This document shows positions 23,033 to 31,178 of a stretch of DNA of 50,664 nucleotides, one piece after another. A model generated the notes under the pieces. It had not been told where the DNA came from. It worked only from the letters and a program-made list of their open reading frames with translations, and made no database searches. The DNA lies in the NCBI RefSeq assembly GCF_946221105.1, contig NZ_CAMICL010000010.1, forward strand, positions 1 through 50,664, in the 5' to 3' direction. Source of the DNA: an uncultured Corynebacterium sp. GTDB taxonomy: Bacteria; Actinomycetota; Actinomycetes; Mycobacteriales; Mycobacteriaceae. Position numbers and translations under genes: made by a program. Numbering within the stretch: position 1 is the first letter of the stretch; each line of letters starts with the position of its first letter.

Positions 23033-24358
23033 ATGACTGCGGAAAAGCCGACTTCAGCTAACACCCAGCGCTCGCACGAACTGTTCGAGCGGGCGCAGAA
23101 AACCACCCCGGGCGGCGTGAACTCGCCGGTGCGCGGTTTCGGCTCGGTGGGCGGGCAGACCCGCTTCATCCAGAGCGCGCACGGCTCGCAACTCATCGAC
23201 GTGGACGGCAACTCGTACGTGGACCTGGTGTGCTCCTGGGGCCCGATGGTGCACGGCAATGCCCACCCCAAGATCGTCGAGGCGGTGGAGAAAGCCCTGC
23301 GCAACGGCCTGAGCTTCGGTGCGCCCACGGAGGCGGAGATCGCCATCGCGGAGCACATTGTCAAGCGCACGTCGGTGGAGGAGGTGCGCATGGTCAACTC
23401 CGGCACGGAGGCCACCATGTCCGCCGTCCGCCTGGCGCGCGGGTTCACGGGCCGGCCGAAGATCATCAAGTTCGAGGGCTGCTACCACGGCCACGTCGAC
23501 GCGCTGCTGGCAAGTGCAGGCTCCGGCATCGCCACGTTCTCCCTGCCGGACTCGCCGGGTGTCACCGGCGCGCAGGCGCAGGACACCATCGTGGTGCCGT
23601 ACAACGACATCGAGGCCGTCGAGCGCGCGTTCCGCGAGAACGAGGGCGAGATCGCCGCGGTCATCGCCGAGGCGGCCGCGGGCAACATGGGCACCGTCGC
23701 CCCGCAGAATGACTTCAACGCCAAGCTCAAGGAGCTCGCGCACCTCAACGGCGCACTGCTGATCCTGGACGAGGTCATGACCGGCTTCCGCACCTCCTAC
23801 GCCGGCTGGTTTGGTGTGGACAACGTCGCGGGCGACCTGACCACGTTTGGCAAGGTCGTCTCCGGCGGGCTGCCGGCTGCGGCGTTCGGTGGCCGCCGCG
23901 ACATAGTGGAGCACCTCGCGCCGAACGGCCCCGTCTACCAGGCGGGCACCCTGTCCGGTAACCCGGTGGCGATGGCATCCGGCCTGGCCTCGCTCGAGCT
24001 GGCCAGCGAGGACATCTACCCGACACTGAACCGCAACGCCGACCTTCTGGAGCGTTTGCTTCACGACGCCCTCACGGCCGAAGGCGTCACCCACCACATC
24101 CAACGTGCGGCGACCATGCTCTCCATCCGGTTCGGCGAGGGCGAGGGCCACAACTTCGCCGACATGCAGGCCGCCGACACGTTCCGCTACGCCCCGTTCT
24201 TCCACGCCTTGCTGGACGCTGGCGTGTACGCGCCGCCGAGCGCGTTTGAGACCTGGTTCGTCTCCACGGCGCTGACGGACGAGGACTTCGGCCGCATCGA
24301 GGACGCGCTGCGCGGCGCCGCGAAGGCCGCCGCGGCAGCGAAACCCGCGGAGGCCTAA
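23033..24358 (+). CDS. hemL: Glutamate-1-semialdehyde 2,1-aminomutase
   Basis: 441 residues. A pyridoxal-phosphate enzyme that converts glutamate-1-semialdehyde (made by HemA) to 5-aminolevulinate. The PLP-binding Lys274 is in TTFGKVVSGGLPAAAFGG. Other signatures: TPGGVNSPVRGF, MVNSGTEATMSAVRLARGFTG, FEGCYHGHVD and ILDEVMTGFRTSYAG. The next gene begins on the base after its stop, so the histidine phosphatase and cytochrome c genes may be cotranscribed. The Ala-rich tail (last 15 residues) is variable. Confidence 0.96.
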   Translation: MTAEKPTSANTQRSHELFERAQKTTPGGVNSPVRGFGSVGGQTRFIQSAHGSQLIDVDGNSYVDLVCSWGPMVHGNAHPKIVEAVEKALRNGLSFGAPTEAEIAIAEHIVKRTSVEEVRMVNSGTEATMSAVRLARGFTGRPKIIKFEGCYHGHVDALLASAGSGIATFSLPDSPGVTGAQAQDTIVVPYNDIEAVERAFRENEGEIAAVIAEAAAGNMGTVAPQNDFNAKLKELAHLNGALLILDEVMTGFRTSYAGWFGVDNVAGDLTTFGKVVSGGLPAAAFGGRRDIVEHLAPNGPVYQAGTLSGNPVAMASGLASLELASEDIYPTLNRNADLLERLLHDALTAEGVTHHIQRAATMLSIRFGEGEGHNFADMQAADTFRYAPFFHALLDAGVYAPPSAFETWFVSTALTDEDFGRIEDALRGAAKAAAAAKPAEA

Positions 24359-24961
24359 ATGACGAAGACGACGGTGCACCTGGTGCGCCACGGCGAGGTG
24401 TACAACCCGAAGAAAATCCTCTACGGGCGCATGCCGGGCTACCACCTGTCTTCCCGAGGCAACTCCATGGCCGTGGCAACCTCGAAGTTCTTCCGCGGCC
24501 GCGACGTGGTCTACCTGGCGGCGAGCCCGCTGGTGCGTGCTCAGGAAACTGCCCGCCCGATCGCGGAGGTCACCGGCTGCGAGGTGGACACCCGCGAGGA
24601 CATCCTGGAGGCCGGCAACACGTTTGAGGGCCTGCGCACGAAGGGGTGGCGCTCGCAGCTGATCAACCCGATCCGCTGGCGGCACATGACCAACCCGATC
24701 GAGCCGAGCTGGGGCGAGCCCTACCAAGAGATCTTCGAGCGCATGTGGTCCGCGGTTGAGGACGCCCGCAACAAGGCCCAGGGCCACGAGGCTGTGATGG
24801 TCAGCCACCAGCTGCCGATTGTGATGGTGCAGCGCCACGTGCAGGGCAAGCGCCTGGCGCACGCGAACCGCAACTGCGACCTGGCCAGCGTGACCTCACT
24901 TGTGTTTGACGGCGACAGTGTTGTTGACTGGGCCTACAACACCCCCGCCCAGCACATTTGA
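24359..24961 (+). CDS. Histidine phosphatase family protein (phosphoglycerate mutase-like)
   Basis: 200 residues. Catalytic RHG in TVHLVRHGEVYNPK near the N-terminus, SPLVRAQETARPIAE in the middle, and the second His in VMVSHQLPIVMVQRHV. It is shorter than GpmA and lacks the GpmA-specific FTGW block, so it is a phosphatase rather than the glycolytic mutase. The substrate is unknown. Its position between hemL and the System II cytochrome c cluster is usual for corynebacteria, to my recollection. It starts on the base after the hemL stop. Confidence 0.88.
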   Translation: MTKTTVHLVRHGEVYNPKKILYGRMPGYHLSSRGNSMAVATSKFFRGRDVVYLAASPLVRAQETARPIAEVTGCEVDTREDILEAGNTFEGLRTKGWRSQLINPIRWRHMTNPIEPSWGEPYQEIFERMWSAVEDARNKAQGHEAVMVSHQLPIVMVQRHVQGKRLAHANRNCDLASVTSLVFDGDSVVDWAYNTPAQHI

Positions 24962-24969
24962 GAGGTACT

Positions 24970-25542
24970 ATGCGCAAGCTTTTCGCCGCGCCGCTTTGCG
25001 CGGCCGCGCTTTTGCTGGCCGCCTGCTCCGGCGCGGACAACGGCGGCAACTTCGCGTTCCACTCGCCGGGCGGGCAGACTGAAATCTTCTACGAGGAGGC
25101 GGACCGCAAGCCCCTGGCCGGCTTCGAGGGCGAGTCGCTTCTCGACGAAGGCCAGACCATCGCCCTGAGCGATTTCGACGGCGAGATCGTTGTGCTCAAC
25201 GCGTGGGGCCAGTGGTGCGCGCCGTGCCGCGCGGAGGTGGACGACCTGCAGCAGACCCACGAGCACCTCCAAGCGCGTGGCGACGGCACCGTGCTGGGCA
25301 TCAACGTCCGGGATCCGAACCCGCAGATCGCGCGGGATTTCCTGGCGGACAATCACGTGACCTACCCGTCCATCTACGACCCGCCGTTTAAGACCGCGGC
25401 GCACCTGGGCGGCGTGCCGTCCTCGGTGATCCCGACGACGATCGTGCTGGACAAGCAGCACCGCCCGGCTGCGGTGTTCCTCCGTGAGATCACCGCGGAC
25501 GATCTGCTCGAGGTCATCGACCGCCTCGATGGGGAGGCCTAG
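24970..25542 (+). CDS. resA: Thioredoxin-like lipoprotein (TlpA/ResA family)
   Basis: 190 residues. Signal peptide with lipobox LAAC (lipidated Cys19), so it is anchored outside the cytoplasmic membrane. The thioredoxin domain (about 50–185) has the active site WGQWCAPCRAEV (Cys83, Cys86) and the cis-Pro region SSVIPTTIVLD. ResA-type proteins keep apocytochrome c heme-binding cysteines reduced and are themselves recharged by CcdA, the next gene. ATG at 24970 gives a proper signal peptide with GAGG upstream; a TTG at 24958 is in frame. Confidence 0.9.
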   Translation: MRKLFAAPLCAAALLLAACSGADNGGNFAFHSPGGQTEIFYEEADRKPLAGFEGESLLDEGQTIALSDFDGEIVVLNAWGQWCAPCRAEVDDLQQTHEHLQARGDGTVLGINVRDPNPQIARDFLADNHVTYPSIYDPPFKTAAHLGGVPSSVIPTTIVLDKQHRPAAVFLREITADDLLEVIDRLDGEA

Positions 25543-26316
25543 GTGGGCTTCGCCGATCTTGTCGCCGACGGCCCGCTGCTGCTCGGCCTGCTCGCCGCCG
25601 CGGTTGCCGGGTTAGTCTCCTTCGCCTCGCCGTGCGTGGTCCCGCTCGTGCCGGGCTACATTTCGTATCTCACCGGTGTGGTCGGGGGCGAGATGACGCT
25701 TGAGGAGGACGGGCCCCGCGTGTCCCGCAAACACTGGGCGGTTGCCGGTGCCGCCCTGCTGTTCATCGCCGGGTTCACCGTCGTGTTTCTGCTTGCCACC
25801 GTCACGGTGTTCGGCGCGGTCAGCGCCATCGCACTCAATGCGCAAACGCTCACCCGCATAGGCGGTGTGGTCACCATCCTCATGGGCCTGGTGTTCATGG
25901 GTGCCGTGCCAGCGCTGCAAAAAGACACCCGCTTCCAGCCGAAGAAGTGGACCACCATTGTGGGCGCGCCCCTGCTCGGCGGGATCTTCGCACTCGGCTG
26001 GACACCGTGCCTGGGGCCCACGCTGACCGCCATCGTTTCGGTGTCCGTGGGCACTCAGGGCTTCACCGCGGCGCGCGGCGTGCTGCTCGTCATCGCGTAC
26101 TGCATCGGGCTGGGTTTGCCGTTTCTGCTTGTCGCGTTCGGCTCGTCGAAGGCCGTGCGCAGTATCGACGTGCTGCGCCGCCACTCCCGCGGCATCCAGA
26201 TCGCCGGCGGTGTCGCCATGATCGTTGTCGGCATCATGCTGCTCACCGGCGCCTGGGACGTGTTCATCGGTTGGTCGCGCCAACTCGTCGACGGATTCGG
26301 AGGGACGATCATCTAA
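25543..26316 (+). CDS. ccdA: Cytochrome c biogenesis protein CcdA
   Basis: 257 residues from GTG immediately after the resA stop. Six membrane helices. The family's redox cysteines are in LVSFASPCVVPLVPGYISYLTG and GWTPCLGPTLTA. CcdA carries electrons from cytoplasmic thioredoxin across the membrane to ResA-like lipoproteins. An insertion of about 25 charged residues (GGEMTLEEDGPRVSRKHW) separates helices 1 and 2. Part of the resA–ccdA–resB–ccsA operon. Confidence 0.94.
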   Translation: MGFADLVADGPLLLGLLAAAVAGLVSFASPCVVPLVPGYISYLTGVVGGEMTLEEDGPRVSRKHWAVAGAALLFIAGFTVVFLLATVTVFGAVSAIALNAQTLTRIGGVVTILMGLVFMGAVPALQKDTRFQPKKWTTIVGAPLLGGIFALGWTPCLGPTLTAIVSVSVGTQGFTAARGVLLVIAYCIGLGLPFLLVAFGSSKAVRSIDVLRRHSRGIQIAGGVAMIVVGIMLLTGAWDVFIGWSRQLVDGFGGTII

Positions 26317-27978
26317 ATGAAGACGGCACAGACCTGTCTGAAAAAGGCGTGGCACTGGCTCACCAGCATGCGCACCGCCCTGATGCTGCTGTTCGTGCTG
26401 GCCGTGGCATCCATCCCGGGCGCACTTTTGCCGCAGCGCACCGTGTCGTCCTCGCTGGTGGATGACTACCTCAAGGCCAACCCCACCACCGGCCCGATCT
26501 ACGACAAGCTGCAGCTTTTCGACGTCTTCCAGTCCACGTGGTTCCTCGCCATCATCGTGCTTCTGACCATTTCCCTGGTCGGCTGCATCATCCCGCGCTC
26601 CATCGACCACTGGCGCGCCTACAAGGCCAAGCCGACGCGCGCGCCCAAGTACTTGGGACGCATGCCGCACCACGTGGAGGGGGAGGTTGCGGGGGCACCG
26701 GAGGACGTCGAGAAGCAGTTGCGCACACAGCTGAAACGCTGGCACGTGGCGTCCTACACCCCGGACGAGGACCGCGCCGGGGCGTACTCGATTTCCGCGG
26801 AGCGCGGCTACACCCGCGAGTTGATGAACCTGATTTTCCACATCGGCATCGTCGCGATGATCCTCACCTTCGTGGCCGGCCGCATGGTTTTCTATGAAGG
26901 CCAGGTCATTGTGGTGACCAACTCGGAGGCCGAATCCGCGGTACCGGTGGAGCAATCGCGGGTGTTCTGCAACACCTCGCCCGCCAACTTCGACGTCTTC
27001 CGGGCAGGCCCGCTTTTCGACGGCACCGGCCTGACCCCGTTCTGCTTCGAATCCCAGAACTTCTCGGCCACCTACCTGAACAACGGCCAGGCCAACGAGT
27101 TCTCCTCCGACATCACCTACACCGACGACCTGTCCGTCCCGCAGGAGCAGTGGAAGGCGGAGACGCTGGCGGTGAACCACCCGCTGCGCTTAGGCGGCGA
27201 CCGTGTCTACTTGCAGGGCCACGGGTTTGCCCCGCAGGTGACGCTGACGTGGCCGAACGGGGAGACCCGCACCCAGATGGTGCAATTTCGGCCCACCGAC
27301 GTGTTCACGTTCCTGTCCTCCGGCGTGATGCGCTTCGACCCGCCCGCCGGCATGTACCCGGACCTGGCGGAGCGCCGCCAGCACCAGATCGCCATCGAGG
27401 GCAACTTCGCGCCCACCGCCCGCTGGGCCGGGCCGAACGGCGACCAGCTGCAGTCCGCATTCCCCTCCATGGACGACCCGGCGGTGTCCGTGGACGTCTA
27501 CGTCGGCGACGCCGGCCTGGACACCGGCCGGCCTCAGAACGTGTTCGTGCTGGACCAGTCCCTGGTCGCCGACGGGCGCCTGGAAAAGGTCTCCCGCGTC
27601 CAGCTCACCCCCGGCTCCGAGGCCACCGTGGACACCGGCGACGGCGAGGTCAAGGTGCGTTTCGACGGCGCCGCCGAATACGCCAACTACCAGATCTCCC
27701 GCGACCCGACGCAGGTGTGGGCGCTGCTCGCGTCCACGGTGATGCTCGCGGGCCTGGCCGGCTCGTTGGCGATCAAACGCCGGCGCATCTGGGTCCGCCT
27801 GCGGCCGGGGACCTCGGCCGCTGGGGAAGCGGTCACCCACGTCGAGCTCGCCGGGCTCGCCCGCACCGACCGCGCCGGATGGGGCCGCGAATTCGACGAC
27901 ATCGCCGCCGCGATCCTCGGGCTCGACCCTGATGACGATGAAGAGGATCAGGGGGAGTTCAACCCCTATGACCTTTGA
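26317..27978 (+). CDS. resB: Cytochrome c biogenesis protein ResB (System II)
   Basis: 553 residues. Membrane helices near residues 20–42 (MRTALMLLFVLAVASIPGALLPQR), 72–92 and 170–192, then a large extracytoplasmic domain (about 195–460), and a final helix near 468–488 (VWALLASTVMLAGLAGSLAI). The C-terminal tail is cytoplasmic and acidic at its end (DPDDDEEDQGE). With CcsA it forms the heme lyase that exports heme and joins it to CXXCH of apocytochromes. It starts on the base following the ccdA stop. Confidence 0.94.
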   Translation: MKTAQTCLKKAWHWLTSMRTALMLLFVLAVASIPGALLPQRTVSSSLVDDYLKANPTTGPIYDKLQLFDVFQSTWFLAIIVLLTISLVGCIIPRSIDHWRAYKAKPTRAPKYLGRMPHHVEGEVAGAPEDVEKQLRTQLKRWHVASYTPDEDRAGAYSISAERGYTRELMNLIFHIGIVAMILTFVAGRMVFYEGQVIVVTNSEAESAVPVEQSRVFCNTSPANFDVFRAGPLFDGTGLTPFCFESQNFSATYLNNGQANEFSSDITYTDDLSVPQEQWKAETLAVNHPLRLGGDRVYLQGHGFAPQVTLTWPNGETRTQMVQFRPTDVFTFLSSGVMRFDPPAGMYPDLAERRQHQIAIEGNFAPTARWAGPNGDQLQSAFPSMDDPAVSVDVYVGDAGLDTGRPQNVFVLDQSLVADGRLEKVSRVQLTPGSEATVDTGDGEVKVRFDGAAEYANYQISRDPTQVWALLASTVMLAGLAGSLAIKRRRIWVRLRPGTSAAGEAVTHVELAGLARTDRAGWGREFDDIAAAILGLDPDDDEEDQGEFNPYDL

Positions 27979-28002
27979 TAACGCCTGCTAGTGGGGTAGG
28001 TT

Positions 28003-28986
28003 ATGGGCATGCTCGTCAACACAACCATGGCGGAATTGTCTGACCTGGCGTTCCGCACCGCATTCATCGTCTACATCGTGGCGCTGATTCTGGCGTTCAT
28101 CTACTACGGCCGCGTCAACAGTGTCATCGAGGCGCGCCGCGAGGCCCTGGCGGAGCAGAAGGTGCTGGTTGGCGCTGGGGGACCGGAGGTCGTCGAGAAG
28201 CAAAAGCCCGACGAGGACATGATCGCCAACGCCCGGAAATGGGCCGGCATGACCCAGGCGCTTGTCTGGGTCGGCGTGGCGCTGCATCTGGTGGCGTTTG
28301 TCACCCGCGGGCTCGCCGCCGGGCGGTTCCCGCTGGGCAATCTGTACGAGTACATCCTGTTCATGACCGCCGTGATCATGGTCGTCGCCGCCGTGGTGAT
28401 CCAGCGTAAGAACTGGCACACCGTGTGGCCGTGGCTGCTGTTTCCCATGGTCATCGCCATGTTCTTGAACTCCACGGTGTTCCACATGCAGGCCGCGCCC
28501 GTGGTGCCGGCGCTGCAGTCCTACTGGCTGCCGGTGCATGTCTCCTCGGTGTCCATCGGCGCCTCCGTGGGCCTGGTCTCCGGTGCGTTCGCGCTGCTGT
28601 ACCTGCTGCGCATGCGCCAGCCGCGCGGCGAGGAGCACGGGTTCCTCGGCGCGATCGCACGTCCTTTGCCGGACGCGAAGACGCTGGACCAGATCGCGTA
28701 CAAGACCGCGGTGGTGACGCTGCCGCTGTTCGGCATCGGCATCGTCTTCGGCGCGATCTGGGCCGAGGTGGCTTGGGGACGTTTCTGGGGCTGGGACGCC
28801 AAGGAAACCGTCTCCATGATCACGTGGATCCTCTACGCCGCCTACCTTCACGCGCGCGCCACGGCCGGCTGGAAGTCCACCGCCGCCGCCTGGATCAACG
28901 TGTTCGCCATGGCCATGACGATCTTTAACATGACCTACGTCAACACCGTCATCGCCGGCCTGCACTCCTACGCGGGGCTGAACTAG
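28003..28986 (+). CDS. ccsA: Cytochrome c heme lyase CcsA/ResC (System II)
   Basis: 327 residues, eight or so membrane helices. The heme-handling WWD-like domain is WAEVAWGRFWGWDAKETVSM (about residues 251–270), and conserved histidines occur in external regions, e.g. PVHVSSVSIG and YAAYLHARAT. Partner of ResB. The start is ATG 28003 or ATG 28009; TAGGTT at 27997–28002 would make ATG 28009 leaderless. The stop overlaps the galE GTG by one base. Confidence 0.94.
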   Translation: MGMLVNTTMAELSDLAFRTAFIVYIVALILAFIYYGRVNSVIEARREALAEQKVLVGAGGPEVVEKQKPDEDMIANARKWAGMTQALVWVGVALHLVAFVTRGLAAGRFPLGNLYEYILFMTAVIMVVAAVVIQRKNWHTVWPWLLFPMVIAMFLNSTVFHMQAAPVVPALQSYWLPVHVSSVSIGASVGLVSGAFALLYLLRMRQPRGEEHGFLGAIARPLPDAKTLDQIAYKTAVVTLPLFGIGIVFGAIWAEVAWGRFWGWDAKETVSMITWILYAAYLHARATAGWKSTAAAWINVFAMAMTIFNMTYVNTVIAGLHSYAGLN

Positions 28987-30005
28987 TGAAGGTGCTGATC
29001 ACCGGCGGCGCCGGCTACATCGGGTCCACTATTGCGTCGTGCTGCGCGGACGCCGGGATCACCCCGGTGATCCTGGACGATTTCTCCACCGGCCTGCGCG
29101 TCTTCGGCCAGCGCTTCGCCAGCTACGAGGGCGACGTCGCCGACGAGGCGTTGCTGGAGCGGGTGTTCGCGGAGCACCCGGACATCGACGCGGTGATCCA
29201 CTGCGCCGCCAAAATCGTCGTGCCCGAGTCCGTGGAGCAGCCGCTGGTCTACTACGACAACAACGTGGGCAAAGCCATCACGCTGCTGCAGGTGATGGAG
29301 CGGCACGGCGTGCGCCGGTTCGTGCTGTCCTCCACGGCGTCGATGTACGAGCCGGGGGAGGACTACATGGTGGACGAAACCAGCGCCGTGGATCCCCAGA
29401 GCCCGTACGCCGCGTCGAAGTGGCTGCTTGAGCGGGTGCTTCGCGACGAATCCGCCACCGGCCGCCTCGGCGTCGTCGCGCTGCGCTACTTCAACCCGAT
29501 CGGCGCGGACCCCGCGCTGCGCACCGGCCTGCAGAACCCGCACCCGACCCACGCGATGGGCAAGATGATCGAGGCCCACGCCGCCGGCGAGCCGTTCACC
29601 GTCACCGGCGTGGACTGGCCCACCCGCGATGGCTCTGGCCTGCGCGACTATATCCACGTCTGGGACCTCGCCCGCGCGCACGTCGCGGTTTTGGAACGCT
29701 TCGACTCCGTGGTGGGGGATTCCGGCTACGACGTGATCAACCTCGGCACCGGCCAGGGCACGACCGTCTTCGAGCTCGCCGAGGCGTTCGGCGAAGCCAC
29801 CGGCACGCCACTCGAGGTCCGCACCGGCCCCGCGCGCCCCGGCGACGTGGTCGGCAGCGCGTCGCGCACCGACAAGGCGAGGTCGGTCCTGGGATGGTCC
29901 GCGGAGCGCTCGCTTGTCGACGGCGTCCGCGACGCCCTCGCCTGGGCCGAGAAACTGCCCGCAGTGCTCGCCGAGGAAGCGGGCCGGAAGGAGGCCGGCC
30001 GATGA
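28986..30005 (+). CDS. galE: UDP-glucose 4-epimerase
   Basis: 339 residues from GTG overlapping the ccsA stop. An extended short-chain dehydrogenase: NAD motif VLITGGAGYIGSTIA at the N-terminus, catalytic Ser/Thr region LSSTASMYE, Tyr141 and Lys145 in SPYAASKW, and GSGLRDYIHVWDLARAHV. It interconverts UDP-glucose and UDP-galactose, the galactose donor for corynebacterial arabinogalactan. It is coupled to a small HTH gene by a 4-base overlap. Substrate range (UDP-GlcNAc?) cannot be told. Confidence 0.9.
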   Translation: MKVLITGGAGYIGSTIASCCADAGITPVILDDFSTGLRVFGQRFASYEGDVADEALLERVFAEHPDIDAVIHCAAKIVVPESVEQPLVYYDNNVGKAITLLQVMERHGVRRFVLSSTASMYEPGEDYMVDETSAVDPQSPYAASKWLLERVLRDESATGRLGVVALRYFNPIGADPALRTGLQNPHPTHAMGKMIEAHAAGEPFTVTGVDWPTRDGSGLRDYIHVWDLARAHVAVLERFDSVVGDSGYDVINLGTGQGTTVFELAEAFGEATGTPLEVRTGPARPGDVVGSASRTDKARSVLGWSAERSLVDGVRDALAWAEKLPAVLAEEAGRKEAGR

Positions 30006-30259
30006 GCGACGCCCACCACAAACCCCGCAACAAGCAGGGTAAACCCGCCAGCGACGACCCGGTGCTGATCGCCCTGGGGGAGCAGATCGCCTCCCGGCGC
30101 CGCGCCACCGGCCGCCTCCAACAAGACGTCGCCGACGCCGCCGGGGTGTCCCGCTCCACCCTGCACACCATCGAGCACGGCGGCGCCGGCGTGCGCTGGG
30201 AGAAGGTCATCGCCGTGGCGGCCGAGCTCGGCCTGCGCGTCGGGTTCACCGAGGCGTAG
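30002..30259 (+). CDS. Small XRE/HipB-like helix-turn-helix protein
   Basis: 85 residues overlapping the galE stop by 4 bases (ATGA). A basic 20-residue tail precedes a Cro/CI-type HTH: ALGEQIASRRRATGRLQQDV then ADAAGVSRSTLHTIEHGGAG and VRWEKVIAVAAELGLRV. This looks like HipB antitoxins, but no HipA-type kinase is next to it. It is probably an autonomous regulator cotranscribed with galE. Targets unknown. Confidence 0.85.
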   Translation: MSDAHHKPRNKQGKPASDDPVLIALGEQIASRRRATGRLQQDVADAAGVSRSTLHTIEHGGAGVRWEKVIAVAAELGLRVGFTEA

Positions 30260-30325
30260 GGCGTTCCGCGGGGTCGCCGGCCGCGGCGGCCGCGTTCCAC
30301 CCCGCCGCGCTGACTTTCCGTGGTG

Positions 30326-30386
30326 GAATCTGTCAGTCCGGCCCTATTTCCCCAGGTCGGCACAAACGGCTGCCGTGATTTGTCAG
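30326..30386 (-). repeat. Intergenic word element D1 (copy of C2)
   Basis: Read on the minus strand: CTGACAAATC (30386–30377), CCGTTTGTGCCGACCTGGGG (30369–30350), TAGGGCCGGACT (30346–30335) and CTGACAGATTC (30336–30326). Words, 50-base period and core blocks match element C2 at 22084–22147. It occupies the gap between the HTH gene and a convergent gene, just after a GC-rich palindrome (cggccgcggcggccg near 30278). Confidence 0.78.
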
Positions 30387-30402
30387 GAACACCCCGCCCC
30401 GT

Positions 30403-30531
30403 GCGGAATAGTTCACGCGCCAAGGTGGCCCGAGTGAACTATTTCGCAGCCGATTTTCCGCGACCTGCGCAAACGCTGGCTATGTGACCGTCCAAAAGCG
30501 GGATAGTTCACACCCGAGTGAACTATCCCGC
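30403..30531. repeat. Intergenic word element D2 (ATAGTTCAC ×4, two hairpins)
   Basis: Hairpin 1: gcggaatagttcac (30403–30416) with 30434–30447, one mismatch, loop 17. Hairpin 2: gcgggatagttcac (30498–30511) with 30518–30531, perfect 14 bp, loop acccga. Between them, the minus strand of 30461–30479 reads CCAGCGTTTGCGCAGGTCG, matching element B's inner block in 12 of 14 bases. Same two-hairpin architecture as element B with a different word. Confidence 0.82.
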
Positions 30532-30549
30532 ACGCGGGGCGGCCTGAGC

Positions 30550-30837
30550 CTAGCCGCTGTCGTCGCGGCGCCGGCGGCGTTCTTCTTCCTCCCGGCGTTT
30601 GCGCTCCGCCTCTTCACGAGCGCGGCGCTCCTTGAACCGGTTCTTTTCGATGTTCCAGAGGAACTCTTCGTCGTCGTCAGGCCCCTTGATCACGGGTTTT
30701 TGCTCCACCTGCCGCTGCGAGCCGCCGCGCAGCGACCCGTAGCGCTCGGCGGAGCCGGGGCCGAACGCGCGCCAGAGCAGCACGGCGGCCAGGACGACCA
30801 ATGCGAGGAGTAGCAACCTTCCCATGGTTTTAAACAT
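30550..30837 (-). CDS. Small membrane-anchored charged protein
   Basis: 95 residues. One N-terminal hydrophobic helix (GRLLLLALVVLAAVLLW, about 6–23), then a hydrophilic region and a C-terminal run very rich in Arg and Glu (residues 66–95), probably a charged helix or coiled coil. It resembles a conserved actinobacterial small protein of unknown role. Start ATG 30837 or ATG 30825 (MGRLLLL); neither has a strong Shine-Dalgarno. Divergent from the next gene with 28 bases between. Confidence 0.78.
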   Translation of the reverse strand: MFKTMGRLLLLALVVLAAVLLWRAFGPGSAERYGSLRGGSQRQVEQKPVIKGPDDDEEFLWNIEKNRFKERRAREEAERKRREEEERRRRRDDSG

Positions 30838-30851
30838 ACTTGGCCACCGGA

Positions 30852-30857
30852 TAGGGT
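30852..30857 (+). promoter_or_regulatory. Putative -10 element of a leaderless transcript
   Basis: TAGGGT followed by 8 bases and the GTG at 30866, within a 28-base divergent gap that has no room for a leader with Shine-Dalgarno. Inference. Confidence 0.45.
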
Positions 30858-30865
30858 GAACAACC

Positions 30866-31177
30866 GTGACTGATCAACGTTCTCCGCAGGTGGACCCCGA
30901 GGCGAAGTCCCGGGCGAACAAGGCCGTGGCTATCTACGGCTTGGACCGCCTGCTGTTGTTCATCGGGCTGACGGTGGTGATCCAGCTGCTGGCGGTGCTC
31001 ATCGGCGCGCCGGTGCCGGTGATCATGTCGGCGCTGCTGGCGCTGATTGTGGCGTTCCCGCTGTCGATGCTGCTGTTTAAGCGCCACCGCCTGGAGGCGA
31101 ATGAGGCGGTCGCGGAGCTGAAGCGCCAGCGCCAGGCGCGCAAGGACTGGATCCAGTCGGAGCTCGCGGAGCGCTAG
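30866..31177 (+). CDS. DUF4229-family membrane protein
   Basis: 103 residues from GTG. Two hydrophobic helices (about 29–48 LLLFIGLTVVIQLLAVLIG and 52–70) linked by a tight turn, then a basic amphipathic C-terminal helix (KRHRLEANEAVAELKRQRQA). Size and layout match DUF4229 proteins, which occur beside menaquinone genes in actinobacteria; menA is 7 kb away here, beyond two transporter cassettes. Function unknown. Confidence 0.82.
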   Translation: MTDQRSPQVDPEAKSRANKAVAIYGLDRLLLFIGLTVVIQLLAVLIGAPVPVIMSALLALIVAFPLSMLLFKRHRLEANEAVAELKRQRQARKDWIQSELAER

Positions 31178-31178
31178 C

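Noticed and set aside
23054..24862. 602-codon open frame on the minus strand
   Set aside because: Antisense to hemL and the histidine phosphatase; no recognisable domain.
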